From contig JAMJFZ010001805.1 of the NCBI GenBank assembly GCA_026225945.1, positions 308,501 through 372,500 on the forward strand: 64,000 nt of DNA, in the 5' to 3' direction. Below the pieces are notes generated by a model that did no database searches, was not told the DNA's origin, and saw only the letters and a list, made by a program, of their open reading frames with translations. This stretch comes from Cricetomys ansorgei (lineage: Eukaryota > Chordata > Mammalia > Rodentia > Nesomyidae). Position numbers and translations under genes: made by a program. Shown here in pieces: positions 20,297-32,596 of this stretch (position 1 is the stretch's first letter; each line of letters begins with the position of its first letter).

Positions 20297-20302
20297 GAGA
20301 AG
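20251..20302. repeat. (GT)n(GA)n microsatellite
   Basis: GT array changing to GAGA array. Confidence 0.95.
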
Positions 20303-20464
20303 GGGACATGTCTGCGGACACTCAGGACAGTTTTGTGGAGTCAGCTATCTTCTGTCATGCAGGTCAGGTCTGTGCAGCAAGCGCCTCTGCCAGGCCATCC
20401 CGCCGGGCCTGTGATGTGGTCTCTACGGGATGGGTGCAGATTGCTTTTGTACAGTCATGACGTT

Positions 20465-20650
20465 GAGAAATCATAAGCCAGCCATTGCAGCCAGGGCCCA
20501 TCTGTGCACAGGTGTTCCCAGGACTGCTCACAAGAGCCCAGAGATGGAGATAAGCCAGATGCCCGTGCCGGTCTGTTGGGTAAATAACATGTAGCCCATC
20601 CATGTGATGAAACACTACTCAGCAATGAAAGAGGGGAGCTCTGATGCATG
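20465..20650 (+). mobile_element. LINE-1 fragment (ORF2 3' part)
   Basis: GCCCAGAGATGGAGATAAGC, 'cagatgcccgtgcc' and 'gaaacactactcagcaatga' correspond to the well-known L1 ORF2 end ('...gatgaatggat...tactactcagc...'). Diverged, non-coding relic. Confidence 0.75.
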
Positions 20651-20784
20651 ACTGATCCCGAGGTGTCCAGGGTGGCACTTCCCACAGACACTGGGTCTCC
20701 CGGCTTCCGGTGTCTGTGGGAGTGACAGCTGGTAAGGTTCTAGGCTTCTTTTTTGGTGTGATGAAAACATTTTAAAACTGGTGG

Positions 20785-21360
20785 TGACCAGGGCGGCAAG
20801 ATGGCTCACTGGATAAGGGTGTTTGTTCCCAAACCTGATGACCTGAGTTCGGAGTCCCGAGACTCGTGGGAGGAGAGAACCAGCTCTTTCTTGTAGTCCT
20901 TTAGCCTTCGCGAGTGCACGTGTCAAGGTCAGACTGTCCGGTGTCAGTCCTCAGCTTCTTGGAGGGAAGTGTCTCTGTTACTGCAGCATCCATGAAGTAA
21001 GCTGGCTTGTGAGCTCCCAGAAGTTCTGTGTTTCACCTCTCAGCTTGCTGCAGGAATGCCCGTTACATCATTGCTGGGTCTGGCTTTACTTGGGGATCCG
21101 AACTCAGGGCTTCGCGCCTACACATCCCACATTTACTCTCTGAGCCGTCTCTCCACTTCCTTGTGACACTGGTCTGGAGCTCACCAGATAGGCTAGTTTT
21201 GCTAGTTGTGCACCCCAGAAAATCCCCCAGCCCTGGCCTCTCCAGGGCCAGGACTACAAACGTGGCCCACCACACCCAGATTTTCTGTGTGAATACCTGA
21301 GTCAAGCTCAGGTCCTTGGTCTTGCTTGACACTTTTGTCCGTGGAGCCATCTCCCCATCC
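20785..21360. mobile_element. B4 SINEs in both orientations
   Basis: 20785-20935 sense B4 (GGCGGCAAGATGGCTCACTG). 21060-21355 antisense B4/B1 mixture ('ggggatccgaactcagggct', 'gtggagccatctccccatcc'). Confidence 0.65.
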
Positions 21361-21394
21361 CCTGTGAGATGAACTGTTAAAAACAGTCGTTGAT

Positions 21395-21565
21395 TGCTCA
21401 TCTTTATCTGTTGTGTCTGTGCTCACAGACACTGCCCCAGTGTGTGTGGAAGTCAGACAAGCTGCAGGAAGCTCTCCTTCCACCAAGTGAGTTCCAGGGA
21501 TCAGACTCAGGTGAGCAGACCTGACAGCAACCTTTGCCCGCTGAAACAGCTTGTTGGCCCAGGCA
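21395..21565 (-). mobile_element. B3-like SINE, antisense
   Basis: 'ggaagtcagacaagctgcag', 'gagttccagggatcagactc', 'cctttgcccgctgaa'. Confidence 0.65.
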
Positions 21566-21859
21566 CAGAATTTTAGGGAAGAGTTTGAAGAAACTGAGTA
21601 AGCCAAATGGCTTAGGGTATAATGATTTGGAGGACGCCAAGGAAACTCGGATGAATCAGGCATCGTGACATAGGGACTACCTGTCACTCTGGAAACTAAA
21701 GCTGGGGGTACTGAGTTTAGGGCCAGCCTGAGCTAAATAGTGAATCCCTGTGCACTGGGAGTACAGTCAGTTACAGACTCAGATGGTGTCCCACAGGAGA
21801 AAGCTACGAAGGTGCAGTGTGGCAAGGGTTGAGGCAGAGATGTGGTATGCTACCTCCGT

Positions 21860-22610
21860 GGTATAGTCCGGTGGGACAGGAAATCTCCCCTAGGCAGAGA
21901 TTGCTGGGCTGAGCCCTGGCGGCTGCTGATAGATGGGAAACAGTGCGGTGGAGGGAGGTGGGTTGGTCCTTCCAACATGGAGATCTAGGGATTAAACTCA
22001 AGCTGTCAGGCTTAGTCACAAGCAACTTCATCAGCTGAGCCATCTTGCTGACTTGAAAGCATGGGATTGTTTCCGTGGAGTGTGCGTACGTGTTCATGTG
22101 TGTGTGCACGTGTGTGTGGAGGGCAGAGAAGGATGCTGCGCTGTCATTCTCCGCCTTTGAGATAAGGTCTCACTGTACCCAGACCTAGGCCCCAGCGATC
22201 CCCGTCTCTGCCTCCTGAAGAACCAGGGTTACCAGCGCACAGACATGCCCAGCTCTTGGTGTGGGTGATGGGAATTTGGACTTAGGTCTTGCACAACAGG
22301 TGTTCTTATTACTCACGGAACCATCTTCCCAGGGTTTCTCAGTGAACCTGGAGCTTACTAACCCAACACGGCTGGCTGGACAGCAGCCCCAGGGACCCTC
22401 TGTCTCCACCCCTGGTGCTAGGATTGCAGCTAGCTTTCTAAGTGGTTGCTGGGGATCCGAACTCAGGTCCATGTGCTTGCTGGACACGCCAGGGATCTTC
22501 TGTCTCTCTGTCCCCAGCACTGGAGTCAGAGCCTGGCCTTTTAAGTGGGTGCTGGGGACCCAAAGTCATGTCCCCATGCTTCACCAGCCGAGCATCTCCC
22601 CACTCCTTCA
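21860..22610 (-). mobile_element. B4 SINEs, antisense, at least two in series
   Basis: 21890-22060: SINE tail ('tagggattaaactcaagctg'). 22075-22335 and 22335-22600: two B4 copies, the latter partly duplicated ('gctggggatccgaactcagg' and 'gctggggacccaaagtcatg'). Confidence 0.65.
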
Positions 22611-22814
22611 GTTATTAGTGCTGGTTTCTCGACGTCTTCACTGTGTTCAGTGTTTCTCCAGTATGAGCTTTTCTACTTGAGCTTTTGAAGCTCAAGTGAT
22701 AGGTTTATATTTACTTCATTCAGAGAAGGAAGAGATGAAGGTGTTGGACTCCTTAGAACATTTATGAACCTGGGATTTCTGGAGATAATTTACCGTCAAG
22801 AATAAATAGGTGAG

Positions 22815-23080
22815 GCCCAACTAGATTGGTTAGCAGGTAAAGGTGCTTGCTGCGAAGCCTGGTGACGGTGGCTTACAGCCCCCCACCCCACCAAAAATAA
22901 ATAAATAAATGTAGGAGGATACATAGGTTACCCCACTGTGGTGACACATGCATATAACCTCAGAGTGTGGGAGATAGAGGCATATGGGTCAGGAGTTCAA
23001 GATATATTCCATTTCATTGTGAGTGTGAGGGCTATCCTGTGCTACATGAGAACCTGCCTCAAAAAAAAAAAAAAAAAATG
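22815..23080 (+). mobile_element. B4 head and B1 with poly(A)
   Basis: 22815-22915: B4 head. 22940-23062: old B1 ending in an 18-base A run at 23062-23078. Confidence 0.75.
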
Positions 23081-23104
23081 GATACATTGTATTGCAGCCT
23101 ATCA

Positions 23105-23358
23105 CCTAAAAGGAGCTGGGACATGACTCAGTGGTTAGAGTGTTCGCTGCTCACGGATGAGGACCAGATCATCTTCAGACCCAGAACCCATCTGCAAGAT
23201 TGGCAGCGTGTCTGTAACTCTGGCCTCCGAAAGGCAGAGATAGGAGATGCGAAGAGCAGGCTGGCTGGTGAGGCTAGCCCTATTGGTGAGCCCTGGGTCT
23301 GACCGAGAGGGACTCTGCCCCGACGAGTAGTGTGGAAGAGTGATTGAGTATGATACCC

Positions 23359-23402
<44 letters not shown>
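23105..23402 (+). mobile_element. B4 SINE with (CA)n
   Basis: Sense B4 from GGGACATGACTCAGTGGTTA. It ends in about 20 CA units (23361-23401). Confidence 0.8.
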
Positions 23403-23404
<2 letters not shown>

Positions 23405-23754
23405 AAAATGGGAAAGAAAAACAATCAAATATAACCTTTACCAAAAATAAAAATCAGCCAGACATGGTAGCCCTGCCCATTCATGGACTGAGGCCAGATC
23501 ACTTGAGCCCAAGATTACCAACTCCACTTGGGTAACACAGCCAGACCCTATCTCTTTAAATAAAGGGGGGGGTATCCATCCACCAGCCCCCTCGTCATAT
23601 GCAGCTTGTAGCCTGACCTTGACACACAGGATATGTTAAATATATTCAAGCTCACGCCATTGTAGTTGTAAAAGGAATACTAATGAAGGCCTTTGCAAGG
23701 TTCTGGAATTTTCCTACAGCCAGAACTGGCTGCTGACTTACATTTTAAAAGAAA

Positions 23755-24258
23755 ATTATTACATATTTATTTATTTGTTTTGTCCAGGGCTTGCTTGTGT
23801 GGAGGTCAGATGACAACTCGAAAGAGTGAGTTCTCTCCTTCCACTATATGGGTCCTGGGGCTGGGGACTGAACTCAGGTGGTCAGGCTTGGCAGCAAGCA
23901 TCTTCACTCACTGAGCCGTCTCGCCAGCCCCCTGCTGACTTACATGGCTAGTTATAGATAGCATTGTTTCATTTTTAGTTAGACACTTCCTTTTAAGTTT
24001 CTAACATTTATTTTTATTTTATATGTTTGTGTGTATATACATATTTATATATATGTATATATGTATGAATGTTTTACATGCATATGTCTCTATGAACCAC
24101 ATTTGTGCCTTGCGCCTCTGGAGGTCAGAAGAGGGCCTTGGCTACCCTGGAACTGGAGTTACGGGCAGTCATCAGCCTCCATGTAGATCCTGGGAATTGA
24201 ACCCAGGCCCCTGCAAGAGCAGCCAGTGCTCTTAGCTGCTGAGCCAGTATAGCTGGCC
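23755..24258 (-). mobile_element. B3 and B2 SINEs, antisense
   Basis: 23755-23932: B3-type ('gtggaggtcagatgacaact', 'gagccgtctcgccagccc'). 24000-24258: B2 with AT-rich tail ('attgaacccaggcccctgca'). Confidence 0.88.
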
Positions 24259-24749
24259 TCCTTAGGCTTTAGGGAACCTAAGCTCAGAGACCAAGACACC
24301 TGTTCCCTGCTTGCAGATTTAGCACTCAGGAGCTCAGTGATGACCTCACATAGATAACCCACTCTGCACGTTACTTAATCCGTCTGCTGTCAGGCATAAT
24401 GGTGGGTGTTCCCTTGCCTCATGGTGATTCCTGCCTGGTGGGTTTTTTTTTTGTTGCTGTTTTTTTTATGATGGAGAATTGTCCCTCCCTTCCGGAACTA
24501 GCTAATTAGATACAGTAGAAGGACCAGCAAACTGCTTCTGCATAGACCCAGGTAGTATGCACAAGGTCAAGCCAGCCAAGACCCCAGTGTGGACAGGGTA
24601 GGAGCTCATAAAGCCCCACCCCTAGCTGAGAAGATAGTCGTTGATGGCTGGTGGGGAAAGGAGAGTTGGTTTTCTTCAGAGATGTCCCTGAGAGGCTACC
24701 ATGCTCCAGTCATCCAGGTACATATTGGCAATGGTAAGTGGACTCCGTG

Positions 24750-24915
24750 GGTCAGGGCTGGAGAGAGATGGCTCAGCGGTTAAGAGTACTGGCTGCTCTT
24801 CCAGAGGTCCAGAGTTCAATTCGCAGCAGCCACATGGTGGCTTACAACCATCTATAATGGGATGTGATGCCCTCTTCTGGCATGCGGGCATGCTTGCATT
24901 CACAAATGAAAAAAA
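24750..24915 (+). mobile_element. B2 SINE, sense, well preserved
   Basis: GGCTGGAGAGAGATGGCTCA, 'cagccacatggtggcttaca', 'gccctcttctggcatgcggg'. Intact RNA polymerase III A-box-like head. Among the youngest-looking SINEs here. Confidence 0.95.
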
Positions 24916-24919
24916 GAGT

Positions 24920-25018
24920 ACAGGAAGTTGGGAGGTAGAGAGGTGTTGGCGGGATAGTGGAGTTGGAGCACAAGAAGTTGGGAGGTAGAGGAGTTGGCGG
25001 GGATAGTGGAGTTGGAAT
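24920..25018. repeat. Tandem duplication, ~48-bp unit
   Basis: Two near-identical copies of AAGTTGGGAGGTAGAG...GTTGGCGGGATAGTGGAGTTGGA, at about 24923-24968 and 24973-25016, differing by a couple of indels. Confidence 0.92.
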
Positions 25019-25249
25019 AGGGGAAAGGAGCAGTGGGGGTGGAGCTGATCACACAGTAATTAGAAAAAAAGAACCAGGCGGTAAGTGTTGGAGGCTGAGG
25101 ACAGTGCCCATTGCAGCCGCTCAGTGGATCAAAGCAGCTGCAGATCACATGTAGATGAGCAGGTGTAGCCTTGTTCCAATAAAACTTTGTTTACAAATTC
25201 GGGTATATGCCCCATGGATCATATTGTCAGCACTTGTGGTGAGGGGTGT

Positions 25250-25530
25250 GGGGGAGGGGTGTGTGTGTGTGCACAAGTGAAGCTCATACTCACATGTGGA
25301 ACCTAAAGGTATTGAGTACTCAGTCATCATGCACTTCAGTTGTGTCACGGTCTTTCGCTGAGCCTGGAGCTCACCGGTGTGCCTAGACTCGTTAGCCAGC
25401 AAATCCCCGGGATCCCTGCCTGTCTCCACCTTCCCAAAGCCGGGTTACAGTTGACACCCCCCACAGCCCGGCTTCTTACATGGGTGCTGGACATCCACAC
25501 TGAGGTCTCCATGCTGTCTCCCTTGCCCTT
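25250..25530 (-). mobile_element. B4 SINE, antisense
   Basis: 'ggaacctaaaggtattgagt', 'gctgagcctggagctcaccg', 'acatgggtgctggacatcca'. Confidence 0.7.
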
Positions 25531-25724
25531 CCTTCACAGCTCTTTTCTACACTGCGTGGCTCTTAAATGTGGTGAAGGCCACAGACAGGAGACAGGTAAC
25601 CGGAGCGTACCTCTCAGAAGCCCAGTGACGGTATAGGTCTGCCCTTTCCTCCAGGGATTCTCTTTCTGTTGTGGTGCATGTTATCTAGGGAATGGGTTTA
25701 CAAAGAGTTCAGGTCCTTCCAGGT

Positions 25725-25880
25725 TATTTATTTGAGTGTGGGGTGGCGTATGTGGAGGTCAAAGGACTACTTGGGAGAGTCAGTTCTCTTCTTCCACCTT
25801 GTCAATCCCAGGGATCAAACTCAGTTTGTCGGGCATGGCAGCAAACCCCCTCACCTGCTGAACCATCACGCTGACCCTCC
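25725..25880 (-). mobile_element. B3-like SINE, antisense
   Basis: 'atgtggaggtcaaaggacta', 'agggatcaaactcagtttgt', 'cacctgctgaaccatcacg'. Confidence 0.8.
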
Positions 25881-26254
25881 GCCAGGCTCAAACAATAAGA
25901 CCTTCAGTTATTGATTCACCTCCTTGGCAAGCTCAGACCACAGCCTTCCTCCCGTGGCAGCACATCTTTCCGAGGTTCCCGACCCTGACTCCGTTTGGTG
26001 TATCTTTTTCCAGAAATGCAGTGAGTCACCCCCATTTCCAAAGTCATCAGAGGAAACAGAGCGCCCCTCCCCTGGGCAATCTGTGTACATTCTCTCTGCC
26101 CTGCATCTGCCCAGGACAAGCTGCTTTTCTGTTTGCCAAAAGGTTTTTACCCACTGACCTCTTCAGGTATTTGATTCCCTGTCCTCTTTCTGGCCACGTC
26201 TGCTGACGCGGGCTCCATATTTCACCATGAAGCTTGGCTCTGTCTCTCTGTTTT

Positions 26255-26460
26255 GTTTTAGGATTATTTTTATTCTTATGCGTGGCTGTTTGCCTGAACG
26301 TATGTGCGTGTGCCGTGTCCCCGTAGTACAGATAAGGTTCCTGGAGCCAGAAGTGTAGGCAGTCGTGAACCACACCATGTGGGGGCTGGGAACCGAACCC
26401 AGGTCCTCGGTGAGGCCAGCCAGTACTCTTCACTGCTGAGCCACCTCTCCAGTCCCCCTT
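26255..26460 (-). mobile_element. B2 SINE, antisense
   Basis: 'gaaccgaacccaggtcctcg' and 'cactgctgagccacctctcc' with the T-rich tail at the left. Confidence 0.88.
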
Positions 26461-26689
26461 CTGCTTTCAGTAGGGCCAGGGGAAGCTTCCTGGGGTCCAG
26501 TCGCTGTCACTGAACCAGCCACTCTCATGAAAACTATTTCCAGACACTATCTTTGATTTTATTTAAAAATATTTTGTCGCATTTATTTCAACTTCTCTCC
26601 TCCCACCATGAGGATCCTGAAGATAGAACTTGGCTTGTCAGCCTTGGAGGCAGTACCTTTACCATTTAGCCACCTTTTAAAAGAGTACA

Positions 26690-27090
26690 ACATAAAGCAG
26701 AAACCAGGCATGCTCATGTTCACCTGCCATCTGGGCTCTCTGCAGGGAGAGGAAGGAGGATCGGAAGTTCAAGGTCGGGCTTGGCCACGTAGTGAGTTTA
26801 ACTCTGCCTGGGCTATGCAAGGCTCTGTCTCTGAAACAAGTGAAGACAAAACAGAGAAGATTCCCAGAAGAGGCTAGGCTCGGGGCCCAGGCTCAGTGGG
26901 TAGAGCACTTGTCTAGCGTGTGCAGAGCTCCATCCCTGGCGTCACGTAGACTGGGTGTGGTGGTACACCTGTAATCCTAATAAAAACAGGAGAATCAGAG
27001 GTGCAGAGTCATCCTGGGCTACATAGAGAGTTCAGTACCAGCTTGGGCTACATGGATCCTGTCTTTAAAAATATCAATAAATAAATACCC
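26690..27090 (+). mobile_element. B1 remnants and ID-B1 composite
   Basis: 26700-26850: old B1. 26885-26950: ID head ('gggtagagcacttgtctagc'). 26950-27090: B1 body. Confidence 0.7.
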
Positions 27091-27179
27091 AGAAGAAAAG
27101 CAGGAAGCTGTACTTCTGGGGATGTCTACCTGAAGTGGGGGTTTGTATTGTTAGGACCCCCATAGTTTAGCATCAAGAT

Positions 27180-27645
27180 TGCCTGCACTGTTTATTTTCA
27201 TTTTATGTGTCTGAGTAGTGTTTATGTGTGGAGATGTGTGTGCACCAGGTGCATGCCTACTGCCAAGAGCGCCAGAACAGGGTGTCAGGTTCCTCAGAAC
27301 TGTTCCAGATGGTGGTGAGCCTCCTTGTGGGTGCTGGGAACCAAGCCCCAGTCTCTGCGAGAATAGCAAGTACTCTTAACCACTGAGCCATTGCCCCAGA
27401 CCCCGTTTCTGATCTTGTTTTGTTTCTTTAATTCTTTACACTTACTTGTTTATTTAGTGTGGGGTGGTGAAGGAGGGAGAGAGCGTGCACACACATGCCC
27501 ACATGACACTTGTGTGAGGGTCACAGGACAACTTGGTTCTTCACTTCCACCATGTGGCTTCTGAGGATCAAATGCATGTCTTCCCACATGGCTGCAGGTG
27601 CCTCTACCCACTTAACCATCCCCTGGTCAGCATCTGGCCTCGTGT
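27180..27645 (-). mobile_element. B2 and B3 SINEs, antisense
   Basis: 27190-27402: B2 ('gggtgctgggaaccaagccc', 'aaccactgagccattgcccc'). 27430-27630: B3-type ('ctgaggatcaaatgcatg'). Confidence 0.82.
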
Positions 27646-28139
27646 GGGTCAGAAGCACATGTTCTCTCAGTATCTACAAAACTTACGTGGGCCTTTCAGG
27701 AGGTGGGTGTGTTGAGGCAGAATTAGCACAGGCTACCCTTGAACTCACTGTATGGGCCAGGCTGGCCACTAGCTCTCGATCCTTCTGCCTCAGCCCGCGT
27801 GTGCTAGGATGATATGCGTGCACATAGCTCCATCTGTCTGAAGGTCCCTCCATCTCACACAGAAAGCAGTGTGAAGTTGGAACCCTCGGAAGGGTGATAT
27901 CTGTAGGACAAGCCTGGGCCGTGAAGGGCCAGCTCCACCTTGCAGGTCTGTTGACAGATCTGAGGTGACTGGCCTAGCTGTTTTACCTCCTCAGTCCCCT
28001 TCACCTGAGCTCGAGCCTCCAGTGTTGTGCATGGATGTCATGCATGCCCCTTTCCAAGTGCACATACAAAGGCCATTGCTTCTGGTTGGTGGTTGATCTC
28101 ACCCTTAGGGTGGTTTGGTTGGTCTGTCTGTCTGCTTCT

Positions 28140-28470
28140 CTTTCTCTGTGTGTAGTGTGTGCATGGTTGGGGGAGCAGCGTCCATGGCCCATGTGCATGC
28201 ACAGGAAGCCAGGAAGACGACTTCGGGCATCATGCTCTGCCATTCTCCATGCTCCTTTGAGATGGAGTCTCTTCGCTGAACCTGGAGCTAGTGTTGTAGC
28301 CTACAGGCCTCAGTGGTCCCTTTTGTCCCCAACCCCAGCTCTGGGGTTAGAAGTGTACATGGCCACTGGTCACATCCACCTTTTACATGGGGAATGAAGA
28401 TTTGAACTCACGGCATTGTGCTTGTATAGCAAGCGCTCTGACCCACTGAGTCACCTCCCTGGCTCCTTCC
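28140..28470 (-). mobile_element. B4 SINE, antisense
   Basis: 'ctttgagatggagtctcttc', 'gctgaacctggagctagtgt', 'actgagtcacctccctggct'. Confidence 0.72.
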
Positions 28471-28479
28471 TGGGACTCT

Positions 28480-29250
28480 AACTCATAGTGGTTGTCGTTC
28501 ATCCACCTTGGTCGATGTTTCCAGTGTCATCCGCTCCTCCACCTTTACCATCCATAGTTAACCTTGGTGGTGACTCCAGATACCCAATGGAGCCACTGGG
28601 CTGCACTTAGCTGGCCTGTTGATAGCAGGTGGCTTTCAGTGAGTGCGAAAACAGCAGCACAGGCAGGGTCCTTCCAGGTGATTGGGAGTGGGATCTGATG
28701 TCTTCAGGGAGCTCCCAGGTCCTGTCACTCAGGACAGTCAGCCGTTGAGACTGTGGGGCAAGGTTTCAGGCTATCTTTTGGTCCTTTTCCTCCATGTTGG
28801 GCTGGGGCAGAACCTAAGGCCACAGTAGGGCAGGAGCAGCATCACTAAGACTCCTTCTCCATTACTGGGTTGGAGGTGTGTGCTCCATCCGTTCTATTAA
28901 ACATTGCTCTGTGTGTGTGTCTGTGTCTCCGCCCCCTCTCCTTCTACCATGGGTTAGACTGTCCAGCTGAAGGACAAGGGTTAGAGGTAAAGGATTTCTC
29001 CCTTTATTTTACCTAATAATCTGTGAATAAAGTTTAAACTGTCCCAGAGCATGAGTAGCTTTTGACAGTCCCATTACTACATCATATTATTTCCTGTTTT
29101 ATATTAACTTACTAATTTCTTACTGTTATTTGATGGTTTCTATTAGTCTACAGAATAAAGGATATCACAGTGGTATTTTGTATGTAAATACTGTTGAGCT
29201 TGGTGCATATTTGCCCTTCTAGGACTCTCCCTCAACCCCCCATCATCTTC
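28480..29250. other. Low-repeat intron sequence
   Basis: About 770 bases with no clear SINE except AT-rich stretches. Short ORFs only. Nothing identifiable. Confidence 0.4.
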
Positions 29251-29279
29251 CACTCCCAAATAGTCCCCCTTCTGTTGTA

Positions 29280-29700
29280 CTTGTTTTGTGTCTTGAGAAG
29301 GGGTCAAATGTAGGCCAGGCTGGCCTTGAACTTGCTGCATGACACAGATTGGCCACTAAGCTTCTGATCCTTCTGCCTTAGCCTTGGGAGAGCTGGGATA
29401 AAAGACTATACCACCATGCCCAGCTCTTCATTTTTGTTGTTGCTTTTGTTTTTATTTGAAACGGTCTCACACTAGCCTGGAACTCTCCAAGTAAAGCAGG
29501 CTAGCCTGAAACATGTTCCACCTGTGCTTACAGGCACATACACTGTGCCTAGCTACTTTGTATTATTTTTATTGCTCTATTTTATTTGTGTGTGTGCACA
29601 CGCACGTGCACATGGATGTGTGTGTGTGTGTGTGAGCGTGTGTGTACGCATTTGGAAAGAGAGAGATACCTTTTTGCTTGTTCACATGTGTATGGCATAC
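29280..29700 (-). mobile_element. Antisense B1 fragments and GT tract
   Basis: 29285-29430 and 29440-29560: old antisense B1s (GGCCAGGCTGGCCTTGAACT). 29586-29650: GT/CA-rich microsatellite. Confidence 0.75.
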
Positions 29701-30139
29701 ATATGTGCACATGCATGTAGAAACCTGAAGTTGACATTAGATTTTCCCCCTGCTTTATTGAGGTGTCTTACTGAACCTTTACCTCTCTGAGTTGGGTAGT
29801 CTCAGCCAGTTAGTTCATCCCAAGGGTCCCGTGTCAGCTTTCCGGGTGCTGGAATTCCCGGCAGCTGCCATGCTTGCCCAGCCTTTACATGGATGGTCCT
29901 CATGCTTACATAGTAAATGCTTTGTCCAGTGAGCTGTCTCCTCAGCATGCATGACTGCCTTTGTGTTTATTTACACCTAGGATCTATGTATGAGAGAAAC
30001 TGCGATATAATTCCTATCCTGTTACCATCTCCTGTTCCTCTGTTTAGAACTTTTCCTCCCCTCATGAAGTCCTCTCTTTATTTTAATGCCTCATATGTAC
30101 ACACAATTGCACGTGTGATGCAGTGTCACTTACGTGAGG

Positions 30140-30490
30140 ATGGGTGTGAATGCGTATGTGTATGCGTGTGTATGTGCGCATGTACACACAAGTGCTCCTG
30201 TCTGTGTGCTCACTCACACACGTGCACACACCCTGGTCTGTGCGTGGAGGCCGGCAGAGGACACCCGGTGTCCTGTTCTATCCATGTCCACTTGATTTCC
30301 TTGAAGCAGTGTCTCTCACTGAAGCCAGAGCCAGGCAGGTAGCTAGCAAACCTCAGGAACTCCCGCCTCTGACCCTCTTGCCCCAGGCACACACTGCCAC
30401 ATCTGGCTTTGTATTTGGATGCAGGAAGTTCAAACTCAGGTCCTCATGCCCGCACAGCAAGTGTGTCCACCCTGAGCCACTTCTAGCCTG
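30140..30490 (-). mobile_element. B4 SINE, antisense
   Basis: 'gtggaggccggcagaggaca', 'gaagccagagccaggcaggt', 'aaactcaggtcctcatgccc'. Confidence 0.78.
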
Positions 30491-30504
30491 ATAAAGGCAA
30501 ACTG

Positions 30505-30604
30505 GGACCAGCGAGATGACTCAGCAGTAAAACATTTGCCCTCGAGCCTGACAGTCTAACTCGGTTCCCCAGACCCATATGGTTCTCCCCCCCACACACA
30601 CACA

Positions 30605-30644
<40 letters not shown>

Positions 30645-30775
30645 CAATTAAAAAGCAAGACTGGGGCACACACCTCTAATCCCAGCACTTGGAATGCTGA
30701 CACTAGTGACTTATAAGTTCAAGGCTGTCTTGGGCCTCATAACAAATCCCGTTTAAAAACAAAGTGCAATAACAA
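30505..30775 (+). mobile_element. B4 head, (CA)n and B1
   Basis: 30508-30590: B4 head. 30594-30639: CA array. 30660-30770: B1 ('cacctctaatcccagcactt'). Confidence 0.82.
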
Positions 30776-30782
30776 AAGCAAT

Positions 30783-30952
30783 CACATTTATTGGGAGGAG
30801 GATCTGGGTGCCTAGTGTGCATATGGAGTTCAGGGGACAGCTTGTTAAAGTTGGTTCTTTCCTTCCGCCACGTGGGTTCCGGAGGATTGAACTCAAGTCG
30901 TCAGGCTTGGCAGCAAGTGCCTCTGCCCACCGAGCCATCTCGCTGTTCTGAT
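30783..30952 (-). mobile_element. B3-type SINE, antisense
   Basis: 'tggagttcaggggacagctt', 'ccggaggattgaactcaagt', 'ggcttggcagcaagtgcctc', 'gagccatctcgctg'. Confidence 0.9.
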
Positions 30953-31089
30953 GACCACGATGGCCAGTACAGTAAAGGCAGGTACAATCTTGAGCCTCAG
31001 AATCCATATGCAAAAGCCCTGTCACCTCAGCCTCCTGCCCACTCTGGGGCATAGAATCCACCAGCCATGGAAGCTGGGTTGACCACATG

Positions 31090-31600
31090 CGTGTGGAAAT
31101 CTGCTTGGCTTCTGTATGGTATTCTTGGGGACCACAGAGAAGTACACGGGGCTGCTGAGATCATTCTGAGCTGACGAGCCTCCGGCCAGACCCAGAACAG
31201 TGTAGATGAAACCTCTTCAAACTGCTCACTAGTGGACTGTTACCAACCTGAGGGGAGACTGCCCCAGGCCAGACCGCACTAGGCATCTAAACCTTTGTTA
31301 TGTCATAGAGAGATAACAGGAAAAACCCTCCTTATCAACGCTGGAGGCTGCAGACTCCTGGAGGGCCTACTGTGTAAAGGGAAGATCTGAAAACTCCCAG
31401 TAACCTGAAGCAGTGGCCTGAGGCCAGCGAGCTGAGCCCTTAGAGTCCTGCCCTCAGTCTGAGTGAGCTCTTCCACCCCCAGTGTTGTTGGTGTGGAAGC
31501 TACAGAGACTGTGGCTGTCCTGGGGAATGCAGGCTATGGAACAGCGTCCCGCCTTGCCTTCAGGGAGACCTTTATTCACGGAGATCAAAGGCAGAGGACT
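31090..31600. other. Low-repeat intron sequence
   Basis: About 500 bases of apparently unique intron with no ORF of note. Confidence 0.4.
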
Positions 31601-31609
31601 GGCCGTGTG

Positions 31610-31790
31610 GCTCAATACCCCAGTGAAGGGTTGGGGTGGGACCCAAGAGGAAGACTGCTGCCTAGAATCCCCCAGTGCAGAGCTGGGGCATGGCTTGGGT
31701 GGAGAGCCTAGTGGGCATCCCACGTGGCTGAGGTAGAGAGCCTACCTGGCATGCGTTGGGTCCTGGGTTCCATCCCCGTGATGCCTGCTT
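31610..31790 (+). repeat. ID-like tandem units
   Basis: Three successive ID-like heads with CCCCAGTG linkers: 'tgtggctcaataccccagtg', 'ctagaatcccccagtgcaga', and 'ctgaggtagagagcctacct' ending in 'gggttccatccccgtgatgc'. Confidence 0.75.
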
Positions 31791-31794
31791 TTAA

Positions 31795-32400
31795 TGAACA
31801 CCGTCTTTCTGCATGGTTTCTGAGTTTTGTTGTCTCCGAGTCTGGCTGGCCACATTGTGGCAGACACTCTCTGGGCGTCTGGACCAGGGTGTCCTGGGCC
31901 TTTCTCAAGGCAGGCATTCGACTCCCCCTTCCCTTCTCCAGATCCTCCTCAGTGACCCTCTGTCATCTGTATCCCCCCACCCCCACCCCCATGATTCACA
32001 GGGCGCAGAGCTCCACAAAGCTGCCTTTCCTCCCTGTGGCTTCCTTAGAGGCCTCACCGTCTGGAATGCAGACAACCAGGCTGGTTTCCTGCTCTGTCTG
32101 TAATCATGGCCTGCCTATCACGTTCCCTCTCTGAAATGCAGGTTCCATCATGCCTCTCCCTCCGCTAACACCCTGGTGCAGGAAGTAAAAGCACGGAAGT
32201 GAGCCTACAAAATCCAGTGCAAATGACCCTATGCCATCTTTTCTTAGGTTAAAGGACTTAAAGGCATTCCAGGTTCCTTAGGTAACTGCGGGCTGTGCTG
32301 CCATTCTTTGGTCACCTGGGCTCCTCTGGGCTCTGCAGCTGACAGTTCCACCCATTGATGCCTTAGGGTTGTGTGAATTGTATGGAGCCCATCCATACAA
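31795..32400. other. Low-repeat intron sequence
   Basis: About 600 bases without clear SINEs. Ends before B3/B4 remnants at 32400-32560. Confidence 0.4.
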
Positions 32401-32596
32401 CGTGGATTCCAGGGATCATATTCAGGTTACCAGGCTTTGTGGCACTCCCCCTTATCTGCCTAGCCATCTTGCTGGCCCTCTACCCTATTTCACTGAGATA
32501 GTCTCTCACTGAACATGTAGCTAACTGATTGGCTAGAATGGCTTTAGGGATCCACCCCTCTGCCTCCCCATCACTGAGTGTTGATAGGCTCAGCTT

